This document shows positions 38,317-48,019 of a stretch of 64,000 bases of DNA, piece by piece. Within the stretch, counting starts at the first letter, position 1; the number at the start of each line of letters is the position of its first letter. The notes beneath the pieces were generated by a model. The model did not search any database and was not told the DNA's origin. It saw only the letters and a program-made list of their open reading frames with translations. The DNA is from Shewanella marina JCM 15074 (GTDB taxonomy: Bacteria; Pseudomonadota; Gammaproteobacteria; Enterobacterales; Shewanellaceae): the NCBI RefSeq assembly GCF_000614975.1, contig NZ_BALM01000014.1, positions 53,007-117,006 on the forward strand, given 5' to 3'. Made by a program: the position numbers and the translations under genes.

Positions 38317-39057
38317 TTAGATATAACACCCGCAACAAGTATTAAGCGCATCAAAATTGACTTGTTTAAATGCTTGGTATTCTGAGGCATGAATAAATTG
38401 GGGTTTAAATAGAAATCCTTGCACTAAGTCGATTCCCATTGATTGAGCGAGCAATAAATGTGCTTGAGTCTCAATTCCCTCTAATACGGTTTTTTTGCCT
38501 GTTGCATGGGCAAATTGGATTAAATGGCGTAGTAAATTCATCGAATGAAGATCATTTGATAAGCTCAGCCAATGTCGATCAAACTTAAGTAAATTAACCT
38601 GTGTCAGTAACAGTGTTGATAACATTGAGTCTGGTGCGCCAACATCATCTAGCGCGATATCAATGCCTAATGGGCTAAAGTACTTTACTAGTTCAATCGC
38701 TAGCGTAGCATCTTCGCTGGAATCGTTTTCAATGATCTCTATGGTTAGCTTAGGATGACTTTGCAATAAATCTGCCCAAACTGTTAAATGTTCGGTTGGA
38801 ATCGCATGTGGATCAATATTAACGAACAATCGTTGTTCTTTGGGTGCATGATTTATTTGAAATTGTTTAGTGCAATATTCAAGCTGTTGTAACTGTGCTG
38901 GCTGGTCGTGTAAGACCTTAAATAATTCACTGGTTGAGATTGGCGTTGAGCATTGTTTAAATCTGCTTAGGGCTTCATAACCAAAGATAGTAAAGTGCTG
39001 AGCATCAATTAATGGTTGATATTCACAGCTTAGTTGTAGTTCTGCTAAAAGACTCAT
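38317..39057 (-). CDS. EAL domain protein, predicted c-di-GMP phosphodiesterase or sensor
   Basis: A 246-residue stand-alone EAL domain with no membrane or sensor domain. It keeps GYEALSRF (the EAL motif, residues 26-33), LFVNIDPHAIP, TIEIIEND, LLKFDRHWL and KKTVLEGIETQ, with QGFLFKPQ at the end. The normally conserved DDFGTGYSS loop reads DDVGAPDSM. The two Asp metal ligands remain, but the loop is altered, so it may be a weak enzyme or a c-di-GMP receptor. It is transcribed alone on the minus strand, away from slt. Confidence 0.85.
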   Translation of the reverse strand: MSLLAELQLSCEYQPLIDAQHFTIFGYEALSRFKQCSTPISTSELFKVLHDQPAQLQQLEYCTKQFQINHAPKEQRLFVNIDPHAIPTEHLTVWADLLQSHPKLTIEIIENDSSEDATLAIELVKYFSPLGIDIALDDVGAPDSMLSTLLLTQVNLLKFDRHWLSLSNDLHSMNLLRHLIQFAHATGKKTVLEGIETQAHLLLAQSMGIDLVQGFLFKPQFIHASEYQAFKQVNFDALNTCCGCYI

Positions 39058-39159
39058 TAGTAACCTATTATTACGAAGCCTAATCTGGTGCTGTGATTAG
39101 GCTATTTTATACTGCATCCATGCGGGTAAAACTAACTGCCCATGTTTGGGCAGCTAAAC

Positions 39160-41085
39160 TTAATATTTAAATGTTAATTCTTGTTTATTAAACAGCTCTG
39201 GTTGTTGTTTCTGCTTAATTTCATAGATTAATCGATAGCTGAATACTGCTTGCACGTATTCTCTCGTTTCTGTAAATGGAATGGTCTCAATAAACGCCAT
39301 ATAGTCCAATTGTTGATCTGATTTGTCTAACCAGCGTTTTACCCTATGAGGACCTGCATTATAGGCTGCAGTAGCTAAAATTCGATTTTGGTCAAACTGC
39401 TTCATTAACATAGAATAATAGGCACTGCCTAGCTCAATATTAACTTGCGGGTCATAAAGTTGCTTGCGGTGTTTGTATGGTATTTTAGCAATTTTTGCGG
39501 TGTGCTTCGCGGTGGCTGGCATAATCTGCATTAAGCCTCTTGCACCTACACCTGAACGAGCATATGGATAAAAGGCACTTTCACGCCTCGCAATGGCTCT
39601 TATTTCATTAATATTAACATTGTAATGCTGGCTTGCTGCTTGTAAATCGGTTGTCGCAGGGTAGGGAAAGCGCATATTCATGTCATTCCACAATTTGGCT
39701 TTAATACTTGCTGCCACAGCAAGATCAAACCAATCTTTTGATAACGCATAAGCGCCATATTGCGCTCTGATATTTTTATCATGTCGCCCTAACAGCATAT
39801 GCCACTCTGCACGAGCATCGATCAGTTTATCCAGTTCGATTAGTTGCTGTACTCGCGCTAAACCAGGATCTTTTTTGAGGTATTTTACATCTTCAGCTGT
39901 TAGTGGTGTCGCTTTATGTTTTAAATTGGGGGCGACATTCATTGCTTCTGCTGCGGCAAAGCCATAAAAATTACGCTCTTTACTTAGATTGAGTAAGATA
40001 GCATCAGCGCGTTTAGGGGCAGATGTTAATAATGATTCTGCTAACCAATATTGCCAACGAGGATCCTCTGCAGCTTCTGGACTCAACAAGGTTAAATAGT
40101 GATTAATTGTTTGTTTATCATTCTCAGCAAGTGCCCAGCGGATACGTAATTCATAAAGCTGGTCATCTTTTAATATAGGTAACATCTTATCGATATAGGA
40201 GGTTAACCCTTGTTCTCGTTTGATAAGTGCTCTTCTGACAAGATAATGGTTAATTTCACGCCCTTGTTGATCACTAAATCTATCTGCAGCCTGATATTTG
40301 GCAAATAATTTGATTGCTTGGTTTAACTCTTTTTTACTGAGGCGTATCAAACCGTGCTGGACTAATTTTGAGTAAAAACTAGATTTGCCATCAAATTTTT
40401 TGATGTCAGATAGCAGGCTGGGGTTACGATAAACATCAAGGACCAATTGTCCTTGTTTAGATTGCTCTTTTAGCTGTTTAGTCAGGTATTTGACTAAGCC
40501 AAATTGATTACGGCTAAAAGCTAACCATGTACGTGACCAAATTTTAGATTGGGTCATTTGGCCTGCATCTTGCCATGCTTTAAATAGTGGGTCACAGGCT
40601 TTAGGTCTTGATTTACCATAGTTCCAAAGTAAATCAGCACCTTTATAGGCCGCAACTTTGTAACCTTGAGCAAGTTTAGCTCGATAGTAGTAGCACTGTA
40701 GTGCAGGGCTTTTAGGCGCTTTAGGGGTATTGGCTAGAAAATCTTGCCACTGCTTATTTTTACCTGTGTAACTCAAATATTGATGACGAGCACTTTGATA
40801 AAGGGGAGTCCCCTTATAAGCTAACATGGCCTTTTTTGCTTGTGTGCCTGACATAGCAAGGATGGCATCTTTATTCGCATGGTAGTCTAGATACACAGTT
40901 AAAGGGTAATGATCTAGTTTAGGTCTTAACTGTTGGTAGACCTTAAGATCATTATCTTTAAGTGCTTGGCGCGCATCTAAGTAATTCTGCTGTTGTGTTG
41001 TTAGCGCTAATGCTGGGCCAGAAATTAAGGTGCCAATTAGTGCAAAAGTTAATTTATTCATCATAGAATGGTTACAATACTTCAT
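39160..41085 (-). CDS. slt: Slt, soluble lytic murein transglycosylase
   Basis: Cleaves peptidoglycan glycan strands from the periplasm, forming 1,6-anhydro ends. The 641-residue protein has a signal peptide (TFALIGTLISGPALA), a long superhelical U/L-domain of TPR-like helices (about 30-470) and a C-terminal goose-lysozyme-like domain with the catalytic Glu in AIARRESAFYPYARS, followed by GARGLMQIMPATAKHTA and LATAAYNAGPHRVKRW. AGGGA lies 7 bases before the chosen ATG; internal ATGs at residues 8-9 start nearer the signal peptide but lack a ribosome site. Length matches E. coli Slt70 (645). Confidence 0.92.
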   Translation of the reverse strand: MKYCNHSMMNKLTFALIGTLISGPALALTTQQQNYLDARQALKDNDLKVYQQLRPKLDHYPLTVYLDYHANKDAILAMSGTQAKKAMLAYKGTPLYQSARHQYLSYTGKNKQWQDFLANTPKAPKSPALQCYYYRAKLAQGYKVAAYKGADLLWNYGKSRPKACDPLFKAWQDAGQMTQSKIWSRTWLAFSRNQFGLVKYLTKQLKEQSKQGQLVLDVYRNPSLLSDIKKFDGKSSFYSKLVQHGLIRLSKKELNQAIKLFAKYQAADRFSDQQGREINHYLVRRALIKREQGLTSYIDKMLPILKDDQLYELRIRWALAENDKQTINHYLTLLSPEAAEDPRWQYWLAESLLTSAPKRADAILLNLSKERNFYGFAAAEAMNVAPNLKHKATPLTAEDVKYLKKDPGLARVQQLIELDKLIDARAEWHMLLGRHDKNIRAQYGAYALSKDWFDLAVAASIKAKLWNDMNMRFPYPATTDLQAASQHYNVNINEIRAIARRESAFYPYARSGVGARGLMQIMPATAKHTAKIAKIPYKHRKQLYDPQVNIELGSAYYSMLMKQFDQNRILATAAYNAGPHRVKRWLDKSDQQLDYMAFIETIPFTETREYVQAVFSYRLIYEIKQKQQPELFNKQELTFKY

Positions 41086-41123
41086 TAGTCGTCCCTGACT
41101 CTTGTGATTAACTAATACTGTTG

Positions 41124-42583
41124 TTATTCAGTATCATGCTCAGATAGGGCTTGAGAGATTAGTTGTTTATCTATCTTTTTACTTGTTTCGACACCTAGTT
41201 GCTGCATTTGGTGAGCCTGTCGAATCAGGTTACCTTTACCAGATGTTAATTTGTTCATTGCATTATTATAGCTGCGTTCGGCATTTTCAATGGCCCGACC
41301 AAGCTTATCCATATCCTCAAGATAACCACACAGTTTGTCATATATCTTGCTAGCATGTTTGGCGATAACCTGTGCATTCTGGTGTTGATATTCATAACGC
41401 CAAATATTGTTAATGGTTCTGAGTGCAACCAGCAGGTTAGTCGGGCTTACCAGCATAATATTATGTTCAAGTGCATAATCAATTAAGCTTGGCTCATGTT
41501 CAACTGCGAGCATAAATGCAGGCTCAATTGGGATAAACATTAATATATAGTCTAGGCTAGTGATGCCATGTAAGCGCTGATAATCTTTTTGGCTCAAGCC
41601 TTTAATATGTTGTTTTAACGATTGTATGTGTTGTTTGACTGCTTGAGCCTGAATTAATTCATCTTCGCTATTAAAATAGCGCTCATAAGCGACGAGCGAC
41701 AATTTTGCATCAATGACCACATCTTTATTATCAGGTAAATGTACGATGACATCAGGTTTAAAGCGTTGACCTTGGTCATTCTTCAAATCAGTTTGGGTGT
41801 CATATTCATGGCCTTCACGTAAGCCACTTTCTTGTAGTACGCGGTCTAAAATAACCTCACCCCAATTGCCTGCCTGTTTATTGTCACCTTTAAGGGCTTT
41901 AGTCAGGTTAATCGCATCTTGGCTCATCTGTATATTGAGTGCATTTAATTGACTGAGTTGATGTTTCAACGCGCCACGTTCATCTTGTTCATGACGATAT
42001 GTTTCTGCAATCTGTTTTCTAAAACCATCTAGTTGTTGTTGAAGTGGGGCAAGAATACCTGAAATTTGTTGGTTATTTTGTTGATTAAGTTTGCTACTTC
42101 TGTCATCAAAAATCTTATTGGCGAGGTTTTCAAACTGCTGATTTAAGCGACTTTCTGTTGATTCTAAAAGCGTGATTTTATCTTGTAAGGCGGTTTGTTC
42201 AGTTAACGTTTTAGTTCGAGTGTGACATATTGTTCGCGCAAGGTTGCTAAGCTGGCTGCATCTTCAGCATGCTGTGCTTGTAATATTTCGACTTGCTGGA
42301 GTAGGTATTTTACCCGTTCAGCTTCTGCTTGGAATTTACCCATTTGGTTGACATAAAATTCCACTTTCTCGTGGCTTTGCCCTAGCTGTTCATCACGATC
42401 TTCTAATTGGGCTTGTAACATTTGGATACGCGCATCATATTCATTACTCAGGTGGTCATGAATATGTTGCCAGCGTTGCTTAGTTAATTTTTGATTGAGC
42501 AAAGCACCTATCAGTAGGCAAAGGAAACCAACAGCACACACAACAACGAAATGGGCGACAGAAAAAGTAAGTTCGTGAGGCAT
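41124..42583 (-). pseudogene. rmuC: RmuC, DNA recombination protein, split by a frameshift
   Basis: RmuC is a predicted nuclease-fold protein that limits inversions at short repeats. The N-terminal part has a membrane anchor (FSVAHFVVVCAVGFLCLLIG) and a coiled coil, and stops at 42203 after TLELKR. Another frame continues without break from LTEQTALQDKITLLEST to the end, including the conserved NWGEVILDRVLQESGL and KPDVIVHLPDNKDVVIDAKLSL core. Restoring one A in a run of four at 42209-42212 (CTAAAACG to CTAAAAACG) gives a 486-residue RmuC, a normal size. As written only fragments would be made. No overlapping function with slt is implied. Confidence 0.82.
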
Positions 42584-42830
42584 ATTTAACAGTCATAATG
42601 GAGTAATAACTAAGATTCTCATGCGCAGCCAAACCGAGCAAGGTATTCTTATTTAACTGATTATTCCTTATTCAATTTGCAATATTTTGTAATAAATTAT
42701 GAGCTTAGCCTGTCTTATATGTATGCCAATGATAAAGCTGTTTAATTTAGCTATTTTTTGCTAAAAATTAAGCCATGAAGTGTCACGATTTGTTAGTTGT
42801 TGGGTATTAAGATTGAGTGGGGATGGTTAA

Positions 42831-43850
42831 ATGAATAAAAAAAGTAAACAAGTCGTTATTCCTCAGTCTTGGAATGAAGCGGATAAGCAATTGACCTCGG
42901 AAGCTGTATTTAAACAGCGTCGTAATATACTCTCTTTATTAGGCCTTACTGCGGTTAGTACGAGTTTACCCGGTGCGGTTCAAGCTGGAATATTTGATTT
43001 ATTTGATGATGAGAAAGTGCCTGTCGTGGCTAATTTGAACACTTCAATTAATACTCAATTTAATGGCAAGGACGTCTTAACTCCGTTAGCTAAAGTGACG
43101 ACACATAATAATTTTTATGAGTTTGGTACGGCTAAAACAGATCCCAGTGAAAATGCTAAAAACTTTAATGGTGATCCTTGGACGCTGACCGTTTCTGGTC
43201 TAGTGGATAAACCTATAACACTTGGCTATGACGATCTATATAAAATATTCGCCCTTGAGCAACGTAATTATCGACTACGTTGCGTAGAAGCATGGTCGAT
43301 GGTGATTCCATGGGATGGCTTTAGCTTAGCAACTTTACTGAGTTATGTTGGCGTAAATAATAAAGCCAAATATGTTGCATTTGAAACTCGCTATGATCCT
43401 GAAATTTTTCCCGGCCAAAAAAATAAATTATTGGGTGGAGGGATTCATTACCCTTATGTGGAAGGCCTAACGATTGAAGAGGCGATGAATCCCCTAACTT
43501 TTATGGCTGTTGGTTTGTATGGTAATAAATTACTCGGTCAAAATGGCGCCCCAATTAGATTAGTTGTGCCTTGGAAGTATGGCTTTAAAAGTATTAAGTC
43601 GATCGCACATATTCGTCTTGTTGATAAGCAACCGCCAACAAGTTGGAATCAATTAGCGCCGCATGAGTACGGTTTTTATGCCAATGTAAATCCGCAAGTT
43701 GATCATCCTCGTTGGTCGCAGGCAAGTGAGCGTCGAATTGGTCCTGGAGGACTATTTTCAACTAAGCGGATCCCAACTCAAATGTTTAATGGTTATGGGG
43801 AGTGGGTGGCAGATCTTTATCAGAATATCGATCTTACGAGGAACTTTTAA
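42831..43850 (+). CDS. msrP: MsrP (YedY), periplasmic methionine-sulfoxide reductase catalytic subunit
   Basis: A molybdopterin enzyme that repairs oxidised methionine in periplasmic proteins. The 339-residue protein has a Tat signal (KQRRNILSLLGLTAVSTSLP to VQA), the molybdenum-ligand Cys in YRLRCVEAWSMVIPWDGF, and the family segments WTLTVSGLVDKP, GQNGAPIRLVVPWKYGFK and the YQNIDLTRNF tail. Its stop overlaps the msrQ ATG (TAATG), so the pair is translationally coupled. The Tat system carries the folded cofactor-loaded enzyme out. Confidence 0.93.
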   Translation: MNKKSKQVVIPQSWNEADKQLTSEAVFKQRRNILSLLGLTAVSTSLPGAVQAGIFDLFDDEKVPVVANLNTSINTQFNGKDVLTPLAKVTTHNNFYEFGTAKTDPSENAKNFNGDPWTLTVSGLVDKPITLGYDDLYKIFALEQRNYRLRCVEAWSMVIPWDGFSLATLLSYVGVNNKAKYVAFETRYDPEIFPGQKNKLLGGGIHYPYVEGLTIEEAMNPLTFMAVGLYGNKLLGQNGAPIRLVVPWKYGFKSIKSIAHIRLVDKQPPTSWNQLAPHEYGFYANVNPQVDHPRWSQASERRIGPGGLFSTKRIPTQMFNGYGEWVADLYQNIDLTRNF

Positions 43851-44464
43851 TGCGATTGAGTGCAAAGCAGTTTAAGTGGGTGAAGTATTTGTTGCACATT
43901 GGTGCAGTTATACCCATGTTGTGGCTTTTAGCATGTCTGCTGCTAGGTACTTTGGGCGGTGATCCTGTGCAGTATATTATTCACTTTAATGGTGAAGTTG
44001 CTGTAATTTTACTGATTCTGACTATGTTGATCTCACCCATAGCGACACGTTTTAAGTTAGGACAATTAGTGCAATTAAGAAAGACATTAGGTCTTTATTG
44101 CTATTTATATGCAACATTACATATTTTGAGTTATTTTGGTTTAGATTTGTTGTTTGATACACAACTATTTATTAATGAACTATTAAAGCGCCCTTATATA
44201 TACGTAGGTGCGACAGCTTATTTGATATTAAGTGTTTTAGCCATAACATCAATAAATCGTATAAAAAGAAGAATAGGGCGCTATTGGCAAAAAATCCATA
44301 ATTGGATATACGCCGTTATGTTACTCGTACCTTTGCACTACATATGGTCTGAGAAAACGGTTTCAATCGCTGCCATTATATATAGTTTACTTTTACTCAT
44401 GTTATTAGTGGAGCGAAGTAATAAACTGCATAAATTTGTAGCATTACGCCGTATGCAATTGTAA
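43850..44464 (+). CDS. msrQ: MsrQ (YedZ), heme-binding membrane subunit
   Basis: The b-type heme membrane partner passes electrons from the quinone pool or a flavin reductase to MsrP. From the overlapping ATG it is 204 residues, starting MRLSAKQFKWVKYLLHIGAV, with about six membrane helices and heme-ligand histidines in LYATLHILSYF, WQKIHNWIY and LLVPLHYIWS. A frame opening 48 bp earlier lies inside msrP and lacks a ribosome site; GAGGA precedes the ATG used here. Confidence 0.92.
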   Translation: MRLSAKQFKWVKYLLHIGAVIPMLWLLACLLLGTLGGDPVQYIIHFNGEVAVILLILTMLISPIATRFKLGQLVQLRKTLGLYCYLYATLHILSYFGLDLLFDTQLFINELLKRPYIYVGATAYLILSVLAITSINRIKRRIGRYWQKIHNWIYAVMLLVPLHYIWSEKTVSIAAIIYSLLLLMLLVERSNKLHKFVALRRMQL

Positions 44465-44473
44465 GCAAAGTTT

Positions 44474-44510
44474 ATTGGAGGTGCGATGGCACCTTCAATA
44501 AATTATTTTT
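44474..44510. terminator. Bidirectional terminator after msrPQ
   Basis: An 11-bp stem with one G-T pair (ATTGGAGGTGC / GCACCTTCAAT), loop GATG, with an AT-rich T run on the plus strand. It lies between convergent genes. Confidence 0.7.
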
Positions 44511-44886
44511 GTTCAAGCACAGCCATAACATCTAATACGTCAGCATATGACATATTAAATTCACGTGAAATATTAATTATTTTAGTTTTAAACGTTTGGA
44601 TGTTTTCTTGGCGGGTTAATTCGTACTTCTTTTCTTCTACTAATTCATTCACCGTTTCTTGTAAAATTTGTAAACGACGCAGGCTATAATCTAAAGAACC
44701 AATGTATTTAGCCATTTGCTGTTTATTACGGGCTTGTTCTAAATCTGTTGAGTGTTTCTTTTCATAGCCATACAGGTCCAACGCATCGATAGCGCTCTGT
44801 AGATCTAAATTACTATTCATAGTCATTACCGCAGTTGAGAGACTTAATATAAATGAAGTCAAAATGAAATGGATCTTTGCTGACAT
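44503..44886 (-). CDS. Small protein with N-terminal hydrophobic segment and coiled coil
   Basis: A 127-residue protein I do not recognise. The longest frame starts with a signal-like segment (SAKIHFILTSFILSLSTAVM). Next comes a helical, charged region (DALDLYGYEKKHSTDLEQAR through LQETVNELVEEKKYEL) that looks like a coiled coil, and it ends in SREFNMSYADVLDVMAVLEQ. The tail faintly recalls H-NS/MvaT-type linkers but no DNA-binding motif is visible. If the ATG at residue 24 is used the hydrophobic segment would be lost. No strong ribosome site is visible for either start. Confidence 0.55.
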   Translation of the reverse strand: MSAKIHFILTSFILSLSTAVMTMNSNLDLQSAIDALDLYGYEKKHSTDLEQARNKQQMAKYIGSLDYSLRRLQILQETVNELVEEKKYELTRQENIQTFKTKIINISREFNMSYADVLDVMAVLEQK

Positions 44887-45082
44887 TAAAAATGGCAGAT
44901 TTCTTACGTAGTATAGCTTGATAATTTAAAAGATAACAGAATATATCCTAAAATAATCGCTAATATTGACTGCTTATATGCAGATTAGTTCAGGTCATAA
45001 TTAAATAAATCGAAATAGCACTGCTTGAGACTTGATGTATGAGCAGTTACTCTTAATACAATATTTTGTCTAAGGAATTAAC

Positions 45083-45568
45083 ATGCTTGATTTGTTGCCA
45101 GATTTATTTGACTTACATCAAGATAAACTCACCTTTATTCCTTTGCCTGCCAAGCATTTTGGTGGTCGCCAAATTTTTTATGGTGAAGTGATAACCGTTA
45201 GGTGTCATCGAGATAACTCTATGGTGAAGCAAACACTGGCACAAAGTGGTCAAGGCAAGGTGTTAGTGGTTGATGGTGGTGGATTATTGGACCATGCGTT
45301 ACTTGGAGACCTGATTGCTGATAGTGCTCAAACCAATGGTTGGCAAGGCGTCATTATAAATGGCTGTGTTCGTGATGTGGGAACTTTAGCAACCATTGAC
45401 CTTGGGGTCATGGCTCTTGGTGCACATCCATTAAAAACAGTTAAGCTTGGACAAGGTGAAATCAATCAAGTTGTTACTATCGCTGGCGTTAAGATTATAC
45501 CTGGTAGTATTATTTATGCAGATGCTAACGGTATAGCAATATCACAAGCTCCAATTCTGAAATTATGA
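45083..45568 (+). CDS. rraA: RraA family protein (RNase E regulator or HMG aldolase type)
   Basis: A 161-residue member of the RraA/4-hydroxy-4-methyl-2-oxoglutarate aldolase family. It shows HFGGRQIFYGEVITVRC, VLVVDGGGLLDHALLGDLIA, INGCVRDVGTLATIDLGVMALGAHP and a YADANGIAIS end. In the aldolases an RD pair in GCVRD binds metal; that pair is kept, but the extra acid residue usual after RD is not obvious, so both roles stay open. The ATG sits behind AAGGAA. The following asmA-like gene starts 33 bp downstream, so the two may be one transcript. Confidence 0.7.
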   Translation: MLDLLPDLFDLHQDKLTFIPLPAKHFGGRQIFYGEVITVRCHRDNSMVKQTLAQSGQGKVLVVDGGGLLDHALLGDLIADSAQTNGWQGVIINGCVRDVGTLATIDLGVMALGAHPLKTVKLGQGEINQVVTIAGVKIIPGSIIYADANGIAISQAPILKL

Positions 45569-45601
45569 CTTTTATACTGTTTATTTAAACAAGGATATAA
45601 C

Positions 45602-47440
45602 ATGAAAATAATTAAGTGGCTATTAGCTGCAGTTTTGCTAACAATTATAGGTGTGGTTGTTTATATCACTTTAATATTTAACCCTAATGATTTTAAACCA
45701 GAGATTGTTAAAGTAGTAAAAGAGCAAACAGGACGAGAGTTACAAATTAATAAAGATTTAAGTTGGAGCTTTTTCCCTACGTTAGGAATTAATATTGCTG
45801 ATGTTAGTTTCTCTAACCCTGCCGGTATGAAACCTGCGCAAATGCTAATGGTAAAAGATGTGGTGGCTGAAGTTGCCTTAATGCCATTGTTTAGCAAACA
45901 AGTTAAAATTGAAAAACTCAGTCTAGATGGTTTGACGGTTAATTTAGTAACCGATAAGCAGGGACAAACGAGTTTCACAGGCCTTTCTAAAACCGATTCA
46001 AAACCTACAACAACAGAGCCTGCAGCTAACAGTTCTGATGTTTCAACTCAGCCTGCATTAGATCAGTTAGATATTGGTGGTATTTCGGTGACCAATGCTC
46101 AGGTCAATGTGATCAACCAACAGACTAATACGAAACAAGAGTTCGATTTAAACAGTCTGACATTAGGCCGTTTTAGTTTAGGTAAGTTCGCTGATTTACA
46201 ATATCAATATACTGCAACCTTACCAGACATGAAAATTAGTGGTAATGGTAAAGGCCAAGTTAAATTAGCTGCTGATTTTGGCTTACTGACATTAAAGGAT
46301 ATTGTATTAAACAATGATGTTGCTGGTGCATCGATTCCTAACCAACAACTGGCTACTTCAATAACAACCAATATTGCTATTAACTTAAAGAAGCAGCAGC
46401 TATCGATGAACTTAGCTTCATTGGCCGTTGGATCTATTACTGGTGATGGTAATGTTGATATTGATTATGGTGCAAAAGTACCTTCGATTAACGCCAAGTT
46501 GGCATTAGGTGATATCAATTTAAATGAGTTTATGCCTAAAGCTTCAACTACAGAATCTGCAACTACAACACCACAAAATACGGCAAGCAATGCACCTGAA
46601 GTTGAGCCTGATCTTTCAGGTATGAAAGCAGTAAATGCCAAGTTTAACCTTACCGTTAAATCAATCAATATAGATAAGTTAAAAACCGAAAACTGGGCAA
46701 TGCAGCTAAATCTGCATAATGGCGTGTTAGATATGAAATCGTTAACTGCTGATTTATACCAAGGTAAGCTTGTTGCTTCAGCAAGTTTAGATGGCCGTAA
46801 TAAAGTCGCTAGTTATCGTTTTAATGAAAAACTATCAGGTGTTCAGGTGCGTCAGCTATTAAAAGACGCAGCTGATATTGACATATTATCTGGTGCAGTT
46901 GAATTTGATGTCTCTGGTAATGGCCGTAGCTTAATTCCATCTAAGCTAAAGCAAAATCTAATCGCGAAAGGTGATTTTGCGGTAACGGATGGTTCGTTAT
47001 ATGGCGTTAATATTCCACAGATGATCCGTGAAGCAAAAGAGAAATTAAAAGGTAATTTTGAAGCTGCTAAGTCAGAAGAGAAGAAAACTGATTTTACCAG
47101 TTTAACTGGTAGCTTTAATATGGCTAAAGGTGTGGTTAATAATCCAGATCTTGCCATGCAATCACCGCTTATTCGCCTCGATGGCGCAGGTGACGCCAAT
47201 ATTATTGATCAAAGTTTGAATTACAAATTAACGACTGTAATCGTTGGCTCATTTAAAGGTCAGGGCGGTGATGAAGATCTTAAAGGAATTAAAATTCCAT
47301 TGGTCATCTCTGGTACGTTCTCTGAACCTAAATATGCATTAGATACAGAAGCAATGTTTAAAGGTAAGATTGATCAAGAGCTTGATAAAGCGAAAGACAA
47401 ACTTAAAGATAAATTACTGAAAGGACTTGGTAACTGGTGA
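45602..47440 (+). CDS. AsmA family envelope protein
   Basis: A 612-residue AsmA-like protein with a single N-terminal membrane anchor (IIKWLLAAVLLTIIGVVVYI) and a periplasmic body. The AsmA N-domain spans residues 25-150 (KEQTGRELQINKDLSWSFFPTLGINIADVSFSNPAG) and the C-domain about 330-600 (LNLHNGVLDMKSLTADLYQG, FDVSGNGRS, VTDGSLYGVNI). The family is linked to outer-membrane assembly or lipid transport; the exact role here is unknown. A Thr/Ser-rich linker near 140-160 is low-complexity. It runs two bases short of the downstream lipoprotein gene. Confidence 0.88.
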   Translation: MKIIKWLLAAVLLTIIGVVVYITLIFNPNDFKPEIVKVVKEQTGRELQINKDLSWSFFPTLGINIADVSFSNPAGMKPAQMLMVKDVVAEVALMPLFSKQVKIEKLSLDGLTVNLVTDKQGQTSFTGLSKTDSKPTTTEPAANSSDVSTQPALDQLDIGGISVTNAQVNVINQQTNTKQEFDLNSLTLGRFSLGKFADLQYQYTATLPDMKISGNGKGQVKLAADFGLLTLKDIVLNNDVAGASIPNQQLATSITTNIAINLKKQQLSMNLASLAVGSITGDGNVDIDYGAKVPSINAKLALGDINLNEFMPKASTTESATTTPQNTASNAPEVEPDLSGMKAVNAKFNLTVKSINIDKLKTENWAMQLNLHNGVLDMKSLTADLYQGKLVASASLDGRNKVASYRFNEKLSGVQVRQLLKDAADIDILSGAVEFDVSGNGRSLIPSKLKQNLIAKGDFAVTDGSLYGVNIPQMIREAKEKLKGNFEAAKSEEKKTDFTSLTGSFNMAKGVVNNPDLAMQSPLIRLDGAGDANIIDQSLNYKLTTVIVGSFKGQGGDEDLKGIKIPLVISGTFSEPKYALDTEAMFKGKIDQELDKAKDKLKDKLLKGLGNW

Positions 47441-47442
47441 TT

Positions 47443-47955
47443 ATGATGAAGACATATATAGTGATTTCGATGTTAGCGGTTGTTTCTGGTTGTAGCCAAA
47501 ATTCGGTGGCTCAGACGCCAGAGACGACTAAACCTGTCAATCAAAAACCGAAGTTTACCATTATGTCTGACAAGTCAGTTAAACCAGAGTTAGTGTTGCA
47601 AAAGTCACTTTTACAAGGGGCTTTAATACAAGATGGTCATGACTTTACACTGACGGCAACTAATGCGTCAGTTGAAGATATCAACTTAATTTTCCGTTCG
47701 GGGAAACGTGGTGATATCGCGTTGTTTAATAGCCAAGGTCAGCAAATATGGCGCTGGTCTACGGGTAAAATGTTTACTCAAGCTTTAGCTGAAGTTGAGT
47801 TAAATGTGGGGCATTCTACCACTATTAAATTCACCATACCTGATGATATTTATCAGCACATCAGTCAGGGAGACTATTTAGTTGCTACCTTAAATAGTAT
47901 GCCAATCGTAGGTGAAAAAGCTGACATGATGACACCTGTTAAATATAAGTTTTAA
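47443..47955 (+). CDS. BsuPI-domain lipoprotein
   Basis: A small predicted lipoprotein, about 170 residues, with a lipobox (LAVVSGC, Cys at about residue 17). The body is a BsuPI-like (intracellular proteinase inhibitor-like) domain: HDFTLTATNASVEDINLIFRSGKRGDIALFN and the IWRWSTGKMFTQALAEVELN segment. The start is among GTG 47437, ATG 47443 and ATG 47446; the ATGs look better. It follows asmA-like by 2 bp and ends at a strong terminator. Confidence 0.8.
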   Translation: MMKTYIVISMLAVVSGCSQNSVAQTPETTKPVNQKPKFTIMSDKSVKPELVLQKSLLQGALIQDGHDFTLTATNASVEDINLIFRSGKRGDIALFNSQGQQIWRWSTGKMFTQALAEVELNVGHSTTIKFTIPDDIYQHISQGDYLVATLNSMPIVGEKADMMTPVKYKF

Positions 47956-47975
47956 TCATTATATTGATAGATATA

Positions 47976-48004
47976 AAAACGCCTCCAAATTAGGAGGCGT
48001 TTTT
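47976..48004. terminator. Bidirectional terminator between the lipoprotein gene and mltD
   Basis: A 12-bp stem (AAAAACGCCTCC / GGAGGCGTTTTT) with a 5-base loop and T runs on both sides, between convergent genes. Confidence 0.85.
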
Positions 48005-48019
48005 TATGAGATTTTTTGA

